Assembly (NCBI RefSeq): GCF_012489685.1
Contig: NC_080045.1
Coordinates: 66,610,722-66,674,721, forward strand
Length of the DNA stretch: 64,000 bases
DNA from: Lotus japonicus
Taxonomy: Eukaryota; Streptophyta; Magnoliopsida; Fabales; Fabaceae
Direction of reading: 5' to 3'
The notes under the pieces are model-generated. The model searched no databases. It saw nothing but the letters and a program-made list of their open reading frames with translations, and had not been told where the DNA came from. Position numbers and translations under genes: made by a program. Of this stretch, positions 1 through 16,129 are shown one piece after another. Position 1 is the stretch's first letter, and each line of letters begins with the position of its first letter.

Positions 1-580
1 TTGGGTCCATTATTCACATCACATCGTCACACCCACACCCACACCCACGTTTCTCTTGCGCTTCATCATTCAGATCACGGAAAACCACAGGTACTCCTCT
101 ATCTCTTCCGATCCATTTTCTCTGATTCGATCTTACTCTCATCATTCAATTCTCCGTTTCTCGATCTCGTTGTTTCGCCGTTTCCCACAAATCTCAGTCC
201 CGCTTTCCCCAGGTTTGAGTAATCAAACTACGTAACTAGCTCATGTTTCGATCACTCACCAACTACAATCACGCTACACTGCCTTCAATTTTGCATCAAA
301 CTACTATTACTATTACTGTTGATTTTGCTGTTTCTGAACCTGTTCCTTAGTTCAGTAGTGATTGGCTCGGATCGACCAATTCTTAAGAACCAATTTGAGA
401 ATTCTTAGTTCAGTAGTGGTTTCGGCGTCGACTGTTTTATTGTTTTTGGTGTTTGCTTTGTGTTAATTATTGATGGAAGCAGAGTGTCTTATTGAACTCT
501 TGCTTCTCATTTGTGATTTTGGTTTGGCATGTATTGACTTTTGTGTGTTTTCCTTTTCTCTGATTGTTTCAAGTTCTAAG
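1..580 (+). promoter_or_regulatory. 5' leader region of the V-ATPase subunit B gene, with a probable 5'-UTR intron
   Basis: This is the untranslated region ahead of the subunit B start codon. It holds a short CACACC-rich tract at about 28-48. A good splice donor (CAG followed by GTACTC) lies near 90, and pyrimidine-rich acceptors lie at about 573 and 580, so most of this stretch is probably a leader intron. An ATG at 470 is in frame with the gene, but it lies inside the proposed intron and would add 37 hydrophobic residues not found in the family, so 581 was taken as the start. Confidence 0.5.
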
Positions 581-5253
<4,673 letters not shown>

Positions 5254-6473
5254 TGAGCAGGCAAGTTCATATAGCTTGGTCTCAGCGCCTAAAAGCATCA
5301 GCCATTAGTTCGCTTCTTAGTTTTCTCGCCCAAAGTTCATACTTCTTCTATCCATCAGAAATATAATAAAGGATTGAGTCTGTATGAGTGCCTTATATTC
5401 TGAGTCCGAAATAGAAGAAAACCCCCATAGTTGGCATGATGATTCCTATGCCATTTTGTTTTCTTTTGGTGGAGAAAATATTTTGTTAGTTGTGTTTCAC
5501 ACAGTTTGGGATGGTTGGAATTTGTGGAGACTGTCCTCCAGATGTATGTTTGCTTGTTTCACAATCTTATTTATCTTGTAATTTTGTCTTTTAGGTTATT
5601 TATAATCAGGATAGTTGTCAGTTGGACACTTCTTGATGTAATTATATGTTTTACTCTATTAATAATTGAAACAAGCTTCTGTAGTCTAGGAGTATTTGAG
5701 TTCCATAGAAAAAGGAGTATCTGATGATGCTTTCTCAGACTATATGTGATGGATCCTATCCACCCCACAGCTTGGGTGTAGGGATGGAATGTCCACATTG
5801 TATTCTAGCTTACATTAGGTGTAGGTCCGGTTTATTACCAAATAAATTACTTTTTAAAAAGTTCACTTAGTTAAGAAAAAGTTGGGTTCTAGCCATTTAA
5901 GAAGCATTTTAAATCTGAGTGGTTTTTTAAAGTAAATCTCAATAAAATAACAATGTTGTTTTGTTTTCTTATGTTACTAGTTAGTTTCTCATTATAATAC
6001 TTCAAAAATTATATATGTAATGTATCAATTTAAAGATTAAAGCGTGCAGTTTTCCAAATGCTCAAAATAAGGTTTTTAGGCTTTTAAATATTTTATAGTT
6101 TACTTTTTAAATTAATAAAACAATTTACCAATAAAAAAATTGGATAAAAAACATTTCATCATGGGGTTGTTTGTGACGGAACCAGCGACAGAATATTAGA
6201 GAGGAAAGTCTCACAGTTTTACAAACAAGTGAGTCAAACAACCACCCTTGCGGTAAACAATGGATAATGAAATTTGCGACGAAATAAACCTCTCTCTAAT
6301 CTAATTTTGTGGCGGGTTAAACCCGCCGCAAAACGCTGACAAGAATTTACAGGTACAATAAAAAACATCGTGGGCTTTCATCTCCCAGAACCCTCTCTCT
6401 CTCGCGTTTGTATTCTCTAGCGAAAGAATTGAATCGTGGCTAGGGTTAGGGTTTCGACCCTCAAACAAGTAGA
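5254..6473. other. 3' UTR of VHA-B and intergenic spacer up to the J-domain gene
   Basis: The first 450 bp or so are probably the VHA-B 3' UTR and polyadenylation region. The rest is AT-rich. The stretch 6166-6340 contains GTGACGGA and GCGACGAA words like those of the repeat cluster at 49.4 kb, and an inverted repeat GGCGGGTTAAACCCGCC at 6311-6327. No gene is seen. Confidence 0.6.
6441..6454 (-). promoter_or_regulatory. Telo-box-like motif in the leader of the DNAJC17-like gene
   Basis: TAGGGTTAGGGTTT lies 20 bp before the ATG and is the reverse of the AAACCCTA telo-box. Such boxes are common in promoters and leaders of plant genes for ribosome biogenesis and RNA processing. This fits an RNA-related J protein, but the functional role is inferred. 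Confidence 0.55.
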
Positions 6474-8254
6474 ATGGACGCAGAGATTGATCACTACGCG
6501 GTGCTGGGTCTACCGTCCGGCGAAGAAGGCGCCAACCTAACGGAGAAAGAGATCACCAAGGCATACAGATGGAAGGCCCTCGAACTCCACCCGGACAAGA
6601 AGCGCGACGACCCCAACGCCGCCGCCAACTTCCAGCAACTCCGCACCTCCTACGACATCCTCAAGGACGAGAAGGCTCGGAAGCTCTTCGATGACCTGCT
6701 TCGCGTCAAGCGCGACCACCAGCGCCGTCAGTCGCAGCGCGACGGGAAGCGGCGTAAGATGATGGACGACCTTGATCGGAGGGAGCGTGAAGCGTCTACG
6801 GCGGATCCCTCTGTGAAGGAGCGTGAGGAGGAGGCGAGGATTGCTAGGCAGCTTAAGGAAGAGATTGCGAGGATTCGTGCTATGCATAACAAGAATGCAG
6901 TGCCCGATTTGGCTACCATGAAGAAAGAGAGCGCGGGCGGCGGTGGTGGTGGGGTTGCGGTGGATCAAGAGAAGGTTCTGAAAGTTTCCTGGGAGAAGGT
7001 GGGTGAAGATTACCCTGCGGAGAAGTTGAGGGAGTTGTTTTCTAAGTTTGGTGAAGTGGAAGATGTGGTCATCAAGGGGAGTAAGAAAAGGGGTTCTGCA
7101 CTTGTTGTCATGGCCACTAAAGATGGAGCTGTGAGTTTTTTAATCTTGTTCAATGGTGTTGGTTGATTTTGAGCCATTTATCAGTTTGTGGGACTATGCA
7201 TGATGGTTGTTGCTTTTGCTAATTGTATTTGAATAACAGTATGTGTGATTTGTACATTTTTTGGTTAATTGTTGGTTTATACAGGTTGCTGCGACAGGAA
7301 GCGTGATTGGTCATCTTGCTAATCCCTTGCTGGTTTTACCTCTTAAACCAGCAATGGCGGCAGATTCTTCGAGTGCCCCGAAGGCTGGGGAAACTGAGAG
7401 GGTGGGTAATCTGGTTGGGGCTGGATACCAAGCTTTTGAGGATTCTGTTCTGAAGAAACTGCTGCAGAAGGTGTGCTATTCGCTTGTTTACTTTTCACAT
7501 TGGAATTTCTTTGCTTTTGTCATTTCTTCTTTTAAGTTTACTTATGAGCATATTGAACTTAAGTTTGATACATAAATTCTTATAGCTAAACAAGGGTTTT
7601 TCTTCTAGTGGCTTGATAGAAAGTATAGATCTTGGTTTCATTGTCCTTTTGTGCTCATATGATTCTACTGCTGCACTTTAATATGCCATCTCATTTTGTG
7701 TTTGATATACTGCCTAGCTTAGTATGACTACTGTAAGAATAGTCTCAAGATAATATATTCTGTTTGTGCATCTAGTCATCGAGTAAACATGGCTTCTAAA
7801 TGTAGAATAATGAGAGGGAAAAAGGACAGTAAATTTAAAATTTGTAGCTTTGGTAGCATTTTACGGTTGGATATAATAGAATGGAATTGCTTGTTACCTT
7901 GTTCTATTTTGTTCTCTTCGATTTCACCTTTTGATTGTAACCAAAATGTATCACTTTTTCCACCCTTACCTTATGTCTTGTTCTGTTCTACTTTTTTTTT
8001 ATTCTGTTATACTCTTAAGATGCACCAAACTTGAAACATAATCCATATGTTCTATTCTAACTTGTCTACCAAGCGCTACCTTAGGGTTATATCAGGGACT
8101 AGTTCTGCTCTGAATGTTTTTCTTTCACTTGTGAACAGTTTTTCTCTGTATAATGTGTTCCACTCCCATAACACTACATGACATCTGTAACTTATATATC
8201 TTACCTGTTTTCTTGACTTGTTTCTATGTGCAGGCTGCAGAAAAGCAAAGATGA
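6474..8254 (+). CDS. DnaJ homolog subfamily C member 17-like protein (J domain plus RRM)
   Basis: Co-chaperone of the DNAJC17/Cwf23 type, a family linked to spliceosome function in the nucleus. Exons 6474-7130, 7285-7470 and 8234-8254 sum to 864 nt, or 287 aa, close to the roughly 300 aa of animal DNAJC17. The J domain spans about residues 5-78 with the HPD motif at 39-41, which stimulates Hsp70 ATPase. A basic, charged coiled-coil-like stretch (about 80-140) follows, rich in RR, RE and EEEAR. An RRM-like fold follows from about residue 168 (VLKVSWEKVG, then LRELFSKFGEVEDVVIKG). The last exon adds only AAEKQR before the stop. Exon 1 is distinctly GC-rich in its first 400 bp. The start fits the family and follows a telo-box leader. 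I am confident of the family; the splicing role is established for homologs only. Confidence 0.93.
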
Positions 8255-9160
8255 CGCCGTCTGATGTTAAGCATAAGAATTGATTATTGATGTGGTCATG
8301 TCCCCAATTGAAATACAGGTACTGAAACTAACATAGTTGTTCTCAATGATCCCATTATTTGTGATATGTCAACCCGAGTGTTTGTATCCAGATATACTAT
8401 TGGATGAATAGTATACTGGAGATCCTATGGTTTTGTTGTATTATATTATATACATTATATATAATTTTTAATTATTATCATTTTTGGTATTTGGATTTAT
8501 TATCATTTTGCAATTCATATGTGATGAGTTTTTTCCTGGTGTGAATATAACGCATAGAACAAGTGTTTCTGCTAATGGAAAGCCAATACCTAATCTTAAC
8601 CTTAATTATGAGGAAGCTGAGCTTGGGGAGATCGTGAACAATATATTTCTAACATATTGTGTTTTGCCTTTTCCTAATAGTTATGCAGAATCAAGAATAG
8701 GGCATGGGCTTGACAAGCATTGTACACTTCACATACTGGTCATTAACTGATTTTTTGTCCTTGATTGATTATCAGGAGTTTGCAATCTGTGGTTATATAA
8801 TTCAAGGAAGTTTCCTTTTGACGAAAATCATAAACTGCAATTTGAAGGTGGTGTTCGGTTTTTATTATGTCACCTTGGGTCCATGACCAAATCCTGCTGG
8901 TTTACAAAAGAGAGAGCAAATGGCATCTGATGGAAAGTCTGAGACGAGTGATTCCCATAAATAATGCCAATCAAGTTGTGCTATGTGCTAGCTTATCAGT
9001 TTGGAATTCATTCTGCTATTTGTTTGCAACCCTAAAATGGAAATGGAATTCAGATTATATCCTTTGGGGATATTCTCAACATGATGTACGAAGATTTGTA
9101 ATTTTGTATAGACGATATACTGTGCAGGCTGAGAATAGAGAATGCTATATAAATATATTA
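8255..9160 (+). other. 3' region of the DNAJC17-like gene and flank of the Helitron
   Basis: Probably 3' UTR, possibly with an intron (CAG|GTACTG at about 8318), followed by unremarkable AT-rich sequence. The last 18 bp (9143-9160) are repeated just beyond the far end of the Helitron. The open frames here are short and lack recognisable domains. Confidence 0.4.
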
Positions 9161-9439
9161 CTAGCGGGATTACCCGTGCCCTGCACGGGTGACTTTTGTT
9201 ATTTACAATTTAAATTTCATGTAATATTATGTTTTGTATCTTTTTAGTAAATATATTTTAACAATTGTTTCAACTATATGTTCTTAATAGTGATAATTAT
9301 GTATTAATCTACCACAACTTTTTTTTATACATGTTTAATTATTAATATTTGATTGATTATTTTTCATATCAATGTTTCTATTTATAATAGCAATAACACT
9401 AATAATAATATATATATATTGATTCAAAATGTTTGGTGA

Positions 9440-9614
9440 ATGTGCATTTCCTTAAGGGATTTCGCCTAGGCTTTTGGTCCGGGTTCGATCGCCTCTAAGG
9501 GAAAATATAATACATTTGTGGTCAGGGACATTACTACCGTATCCCGAGCCAGGTTAGTCACGTGGGGCTCTTTTCCCCCGTGGTGACTGGTGGCCAAAGG
9601 ACCAAAAAAAAAAA
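9440..9614 (+). mobile_element. Probable tRNA-derived SINE inside the Helitron
   Basis: A roughly 175-bp unit of higher GC than its surroundings. It has a B-box-like GGTTCGATCGC at about 9482, a conserved-looking body (GTGGTCAGGGACATTACTACC and TCACGTGGGGC), and an A-rich tail at 9604-9614. No clear target-site duplication was found, so the 5' end is approximate. Confidence 0.5.
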
Positions 9615-10003
9615 CATGTAACAACAAAATGAAACCCCACTTCTAATAAAACTCAAATCAAATCATAGGAGAAAATCGCCAGATTAAATAAACCAAAATA
9701 ATAGATAATTTACGAAAATTATTTAGATCCAGAGGCTTCTCTTATTTTTAAATAAACTCTCATGTGACTATTACTTTTAAGTTTGAACTTGTCCTCTTTT
9801 TTGTCCTTGGCTCTTCGATCATACCTTTGGTAACCACCGCCTACCAGGGACGATGGAGGAAAAATTCATTTTATCAATCCAAGCAGATAAATTGAAGGAT
9901 GTTCGTCTTTCCCCTTCATGATTTAAAAAAGGGGTGAAACAATATATGATGGTGAATAAAAAATGGATGAATAAGTAAATAATAGGATCATGAAATAGGG
10001 GTG

Positions 10004-10520
10004 TTCATAACCGAACCAAACCAATTAAAACCGCTCAAATCGATCCAAAAAAACCAAAAACTGAAAAACCGAAAATAGCAAAAACCAATATTTACGCTAA
10101 TGGATCGGATTGGTTTTCAGTTCCCATGTTCTAAATCGTACCGATCCAAACCAAACCGAAAGTATTTATTTATTTAAATTTTGACATACATAATTACCCA
10201 TTTAACCATACTTATAATATTTTATTCCATGTATACCCAAACCTTTACAGTAATGTGTTTAACATTTTCCAAGTTAGGAGACATATGTCTTCTTTTCATT
10301 CAGCGAAAGTGAAACATATCAGTGCGTACATAATTCATTTCTTACAGTATTGATGTTAGTGTTAAGCATGATATCTTGTCTCTGTAACTTTTACAGTGCT
10401 TCTTGTTTTATGATTTTATTTTCTATTTTGTTATGTATTTCAAGATTTTTACTTTCTTTGAAAAACTGAAATCCAATCCAAACCGATAAAATTTGGATCG
10501 GATTTGAAAAAAAAAAAATT
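10004..10520. repeat. Degenerate MITE-like segment
   Basis: It begins AGGGGTGTTCATAACCGAACC and is rich in AACCGAACC and GGATCGGATT words that recur in inverse orientation at about 10467-10505 (CCAATCCAAACCGATAAAATTTGGATCGGATT). This looks like a decayed foldback element. The far terminus is not clearly present. Confidence 0.4.
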
Positions 10521-10546
10521 GGGTAATTAAATTATAAAACCGAAAC

Positions 10547-11000
10547 GATTGATAAATTATTTTTCTCTATAGTTGTTTCAAATGAAAGAAAAATTGAAGG
10601 TGAAAGTTCCTTATCATGAAATTGAATAAAGAATTGAGAAACAGAAAAATGAAAGGGAGGAAATAGAGGAGTATGAAAAATATGGAAGAAAGTTGAAAAT
10701 ACTTATCATGGAGTAGACGAACGGAGAAAAAAACAGGATGGGTTTTTTTCATAAGAAATTTCAAAGATGGGAGGAAGAAGTATAAGATGAATAGGAAATG
10801 GAGGAAAATGAAAGTTCTTGCCTTCTTTTAGAGGAGGTATGCACAAAAGGATGCTGAAATATTTTGATTTATTAATGTTTAATTTTTTCCTAAAATAAAA
10901 TACTCATTATTGGTCAATGAAAAATTAATCAGAAATTAAACATATCAACAAAATTATTTGTATTAAAGGTTCTAAGGATTCATTAATTAAATTATATCAA
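10547..11000. repeat. Copy 1 of a 454-bp direct duplication
   Basis: Begins GATTGATAAATTATTTTTCT and ends ATTATATCAA. A closely similar copy (a few percent differences) begins 584 bp downstream. The low-complexity, A/G-rich middle gives short minus-strand frames in both copies. Their similarity reflects the duplication, not coding. Confidence 0.85.
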
Positions 11001-11130
11001 AATGTTATAGATTAAATAAATAATGTGAGAAATGTCTCAAAAGAGCAAATGAATTCTCTAACCAAAGCACATGTATAGCAAAATTAATTATTTTTGCATT
11101 AAGATAAAATTAAAGCATTACCTAGCACAT

Positions 11131-11585
11131 GATTGATGAATTATTTTTTCTCTATAATTGTTTCAAATGAAAGAAAAATTGAAGGTGAAAGTTGCTTAAC
11201 ATGAAATTGAATAAAGAATTGAGAAACAGAAAAATGAAAGGGAGGAAAGAGAGGAGTATGAAAAATATGGAAGAAAGTTGAAAATACTTACCATGGAGCA
11301 GACGAACGGAGAGAAAAACATGATGGGTTTTTTTCATAAGAAATTCCAAAGATGGGAGGAAGAAGTATAAGTTGAATAGGAAATGGAGGAAAATGAAAGT
11401 CCTTACCTTGTTTTCGAGGAGGTATGCACAAAAATGATGCTGAAATATTTTGATTTATTTATGCTTAATTTTTTCCTAAAATAAAATATTCATTATTGGT
11501 CAGTGAAAAATTAATCAGAAATTAAACATATCAACAAAATTATTTGTATTAAATGTTCTAAGGATTCATTAATTAAATTATATCA
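11131..11585. repeat. Copy 2 of the 454-bp direct duplication
   Basis: Begins GATTGATGAATTATTTTTTC and matches 10547-11000 over its full length with scattered substitutions. The 130 bp between the copies is unique AT-rich sequence. The duplication lies inside the Helitron. Confidence 0.85.
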
Positions 11586-12534
11586 ATTTAATTTCGAAAA
11601 TGTGGAATATTTAATTTTTGAAATTTCAATTCTTTAATTAATCTTGTCTAATTTAATTAAATTTTTTCGTTATTTCTTACAAATTATTTCATTGTTCCAA
11701 TAAATTATCAATTCTTGAGCATCAAGGTTTTTAAAAATTGAATTTCAAAAGACAATTAATTATACTCATTAATTGTAGGAATTAATTAGAGTCATTAATT
11801 TCAATTATAAGAAATCAAAATTGTAGTATCTAAAATAGGAATATTTATTCAACTGCAAAATTTTCGAAAAATTAAAAAAAAAAAAGAAAAATGATGCTAA
11901 AATTTTTTAAAAAATATATGTATTTTATTTTCAAAAAATTATTTGCTCATTACACTCATTTTACAACTAATCTAGTAATAATTAGATTTTAAACGATTAC
12001 TATAGTAAAGGAAATTCGAATTTCAAAAAAATTAATTTATATTTTAAAATCATTTTAACCATAATATTAAAGAAAAACAAATAAATGAATTTTAGAAAAA
12101 AAAAATTAAAAGATCCAATATTTATTTCTATTTGAAATAATTACGAATATTTATTATAACTATTTAGAATATTGTTAATTAAAATAAAGGGATTGCAATT
12201 ATTTTTATGAATCGTATTTTCAAATTTGTCATATTTTTTTAAAATATTTGATTTATCTTAAAAAATAATTTCAGGGAAAATAAAAATTTAATTTTTTTTA
12301 ATCAGAATTGATTATTTTCAAAAAGTTTAAATCTAATTATGAATTTTTAATAATGGATGAAATGAAATAGGTTTAGAGATGTTCATGTATTGTATCATGT
12401 TTTCGAAAATATGGAGGGGAAGAAAATAATATTATTTGGAATTATATCCTTACTTTGATAGTTTTTATAAGTATTACTTATGTTTTATTCTTAATAAAGA
12501 TTTTACCTATATTAAACTTAGCAATTAATGTGAC

Positions 12535-12651
12535 AAAAAAAAGTGGAAATATATTTTTTTGTTTTGGAAGGAAAATGAATTACTTAAGAGGAGACATGTG
12601 GCATAGGTCTTCTAGAAGAAAACCTTCTTTTCATATATATATAGATATAGA
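12535..12651 (-). mobile_element. Internal Helitron 5' terminus (first)
   Basis: The minus strand starts TCTATATCTATATATATATG, followed by a GAAGG...TTCTAGAAGACCTATGCCACATG block homologous to the outer 5' end. It is preceded by a host-like A. Confidence 0.65.
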
Positions 12652-13184
12652 TTGAAAAATTAAAATAACATTTACGTTGAAAATTAAATTAAAAAGGATT
12701 TAAATTAATTTTATTTTCTGATTTTTTATTATTTTTGTTCTATTTTCGAATTCAATTTTTTTTTATTATATTAGATATATTTTCAAATAAAATTCCTAGT
12801 AAAGGTTACATAAAAAATTGAAATTAAAATCAATATTAAATATTGAAAATCTGTACTTTCGAAACAGATGAAAAATTAAAATAATAATTACGTTGAAAAT
12901 TAAATTAAGAAGTATTTTTTCCGATTTGTGATTATTATTTTTTATTTTCGAATTTAATTTTTCTTATCATATTTGTAATGTTTTCAAATATAATTCCAAG
13001 TAAAGGTTATATAAAAAATTGAAATTAAATATTAAATATTAAAAAATTAAAACATTAATTGTTGTGATAATTCAATTAAAAAGGATTTAAAATATTTTTG
13101 AACTTTTAAATAAAGGTTACATAAAAATTGGAATTACATGAAATGATATTAAATAGGGTGAGTCATGATTGTATGTTGTGACAA

Positions 13185-13290
13185 AAAAGTAGAATGAATA
13201 TTTTTTTTCTTGGAGAGAAAATGGATGAATATGGAGGTGCCATGTGTCATAGATCTTCTAGAATAAACCTTATTTTCACATATATATAGA
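13185..13290 (-). mobile_element. Internal Helitron 5' terminus (second)
   Basis: The minus strand starts TCTATATATATGTGAAAATA, followed by the same TTCTAGAAGATCTATGACACATGGCACC-type block. It is more diverged than the outermost copy. Confidence 0.65.
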
Positions 13291-14239
13291 TTTTTGGAAT
13301 ATTCCATTTCTTGGAGAAAAAATTCCAGAATATGCTCTAGTTTTTTGGATCAAATAGGATAATAAGGTCCGCTAATGGAAAAATGATGTGTGTCTCACAT
13401 ATAATTAGAGTCATTAATAACAATTATAAGGATAAAATGTTTAATATAGATTAAAATTTCGGAAGAATAAATCAAACTTAATAAAAACATGATGCTTATT
13501 TTCCAATTTACCAAAAAATCATGATGCTGAAAATATTTATTTGATTTGTAAACATTCATTTTCTCATCTAAGTAAACCAACAACCAATAATATTAATTAG
13601 ATTTTCAACAATTATTATAATGAAGAAAGTTAAATTTCAAATGTAAAATTAATATAATATTTCCTTCCAATATATTTTTTAAAAAATTTAAATATATTTT
13701 TTAAAAACATGTTAAAGACATAAATTATAGGTTAGGAAATAATGATAGTTTAAATTAAAAGTTTCAATATTTATTATCAACATTGCTGTTGGAGTTGAAC
13801 AAACAAAGGATTCCAATTTTTGTTGTGTATTATATTTTTTAATTTGTAATAAAAAAATCTAATGTTAGATTTATTTTTAAAATAATTTCAAGTAATTTTT
13901 ATATTTAAAATTTAAAAAGTGAGAAAAAGATTTCGAAATAATCATTTTTTTTTGAAATAGATTTCGTAATATTACTTGAATTGTCACAAACTTTCAAAAA
14001 TATAATATTTAAAAATATACATTCAAGTGTATCATATAGGATAAGGAATTATTAATAATAAACGAAATTAAATAGGTGAGAGATGAAATATGTTGTAACA
14101 AAAAAGTGGGATGCCTGTTTTTTTCTTGGAGGGAAATTGGAAGAATTTGGGGGTGCCATGTGGCATAGGCTTCTAGAAGGAAACCTTATTTTCATATATA
14201 TATATAGATTTGCTATATAAATATATTATTTACGTTTTA

Positions 14240-14436
14240 TTATTATTATTTTTTTGTCTTGACTAAGGTATCTCACAACCGACAGTCGTGAGACTAATCC
14301 CTCTCCCCACGGTCAGCGCACTAAGCGGTAGGGGCCTGACCCATGAGTTTTTTCTATTCGCAAGAGTTGAGATTCGAACCCCCAACCACTTGCTTAAAGG
14401 ATGAAGTGCTGAACCACTACATCAACCCACTTGGTT
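14240..14436 (-). mobile_element. tRNA-derived SINE, minus strand
   Basis: On the minus strand the unit begins near GTGGTTCAGCACTTC (A-box region), has the B box GGTTCGAATCTC at about 14377-14366, and ends in an A-rich/TAA-repeat tail (plus strand TATTATTATTTTTTT at about 14240). Length of about 195 bp and architecture fit plant SINEs. Target duplications are only weakly visible around CGTTTT on both sides. Confidence 0.65.
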
Positions 14437-15107
14437 CGTTTTTTTATTTTCTTGAAGTCAATTACAAAGATAAATCATAATAATAATTTTAATACAAAAA
14501 ACATATGAAACAATTTTGAAAGATAGAAATAAAAAATATAATATTTAATTAAATATGTGATTTAAAAAAAACTATTTTATAATACTTTAGACGTGCTAGT
14601 TTTTTAAATATTATATTCTTATTTTTATATAAAATCTATTTTATCATTATTTCGAACATAAAATAAGAAGTCTAGTATTAATATTTTATTGAAGGATTTT
14701 CTGAAGCACCAAATTTTTTTTTATTGAAGGGTAAAATAGTAATTATGAAAACACCAGTCTTATTTTTCCTCTCATTTTCTCTCAATTCAGACCACTTAAA
14801 AATTATATTATTTTCCTCTTGCTTTATGTCAGCAATCATTTTTGCCTGGTTCATTTTTTTAATCTTAATTTCAATTTATTATAAAATCATAATTATTTGT
14901 TTAATTAAGACATATAAATTAATAAATTATGAAAATAATAAGAAAATGAAAATTCAAAATTCAGAAAAATAAAATTCAAAATTAATTCAAAAATAAAAAA
15001 TTTGTTGCTTCGGAAGACCCAAAAATAATGAAATTGAATTCAAATAACAATTAAAAATAAATTTTGAAAATAATTAAATGAATACAAATTTCTAGAAAAT
15101 AATAATT

Positions 15108-15280
15108 CTAAAAGAAAGCTTTGTTTTTTTTATAGGCAAATGTTAGTTGTTAGAAATGTTAGTAAATTTGTCTCTCCTCCGGGTTCGAACCCGGGACCCT
15201 TCACCCTCATCCCACCCAACCCTTATGGCCCTAGCTCTTACCACTTGAGCTATCATTCAGGGACTAAAAGAAAGCTTTGT
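15108..15280 (-). mobile_element. Complete SINE with 17-bp target-site duplication, minus strand
   Basis: The body at 15125-15263 is flanked by perfect 17-bp repeats CTAAAAGAAAGCTTTGT (15108-15124 and 15264-15280). On the minus strand it begins TCCCTGAATGATAGCTCAAG, has a tRNA-like A box (TAGCTCAAGTGGTAAGAGC) and a B box (GGGTTCGAACCCGG), and ends in a poly(A)-type tail. The long duplication and tail show LINE-mediated retroposition. The tRNA-like part lacks a full cloverleaf, so it is not a tRNA gene. Confidence 0.9.
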
Positions 15281-16129
15281 AAGATAATTAGAGAATAATT
15301 TCAATAAATAATTAAGAATATTGTAGAGGATAATGATCCCTTAGAAACCCGGAAGGTCAACTGAATCCTGAAAGATTTTATTAAAACTATAAAGCAACCA
15401 AATTAGGGAAATAAAACTCAAAATAAGTAAACTGATCCAGAAAGATCTTATTAAAATTAAGAAGCAAACAAATTAGGGAAAGAAAACTCAAAATCTTTAT
15501 ATATCCTCATAAAAATTCAAATATTCTTATTTGAATTAGGAAACAACGAACCCTAGGAAAACCATTATAAATAGAGCAAAAGTTTGTTGGTATACGGACA
15601 GGTCGTTCAGAATGAGAGAAAGAGCAGTAGAGCAATCACTTGTGAATTGTGATAAAGATTCACGTTTTTATCATTCAAGTAAGCCTTACCCTCTTTACTT
15701 TTGATTTGATGCCATGATATTTCAAATGATTATTGTATGCATGACTAATCCGAAAAAATCATGTAAATATAAAGATACATATACTTTTTTAGTAAGACGT
15801 CAATTTCTACGACTAATACTTTATTGACATAGATTATTAAATTGACTGACAAACTATATTTGTTAAGCATGCTAATAAATTTGAAACATTAATCATGTGT
15901 ATGAATGAATGATGATATCTTGTTAATTAATTTAGTAGTGCATGTGTATTTCGGGCCTGAAGACGCTACAGCCCATTAGCTTAAGTTTAGAACTAGCTTT
16001 CAAAAACAAACAAAAAACTCTAGAACTGAACCCTAGGCGTGACTTGTTTTCTCTCCTCGTTCACTCTGTCTTCATTTCCTCCACTGCAGATTTTGATGTT
16101 TGAATTTGGGGTTTTATTGTTTCTGGAGC
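15281..16129 (+). other. Spacer with a two-copy 68-bp repeat and a possible promoter
   Basis: 15358-15425 and 15429-15494 are two copies of a sequence of the form CTGATCC(A/T)GAAAGAT followed by ACAAATTAGGGAAA. A TATA-like TATAAATAGAGC lies at about 15567. The end of this stretch (about 15980-16129) is the likely promoter and leader of the methyltransferase gene. No coding gene is seen. Confidence 0.4.

Larger units (their letters stand above)
9161..14208 (-). mobile_element. Non-autonomous Helitron, minus orientation, with nested 5' ends
   Basis: Read on the minus strand, the element starts with TC (TCTATATATATATATGAAAA at 14208) and ends in CTAG at 9164-9161. A GC-rich hairpin lies at 9190-9172 (stem ACCCGTGC/GCACGGGT, 3-nt loop), 7 nt before the CTAG. 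It sits between a host A and T. These are the diagnostic features of Helitron rolling-circle elements. The same 5'-end sequence recurs at 12651 and 13290, each preceded by a related ATGTGGCATAGG...TTCTAGAA block, so several copies have inserted into or joined one another. No Rep/helicase reading frame is present, hence non-autonomous. It also contains a SINE-like insertion and a 454-bp duplication. Confidence 0.75.

Noticed and set aside
470..580. In-frame N-terminal extension of VHA-B from an ATG at 470
   Set aside because: The extension is hydrophobic, absent from the family, and lies in what looks like a 5'-UTR intron ending just before 581.
10567..11349. Pair of similar minus-strand open frames (about 65 codons each)
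   Set aside because: They arise from a low-complexity A/G-rich DNA duplication and have no domain or sensible composition.
15150..15263. tRNA gene suggested by a perfect B box
   Set aside because: The A and B boxes belong to a SINE with a 17-bp target duplication and a tail. No acceptor stem or full cloverleaf can be drawn.
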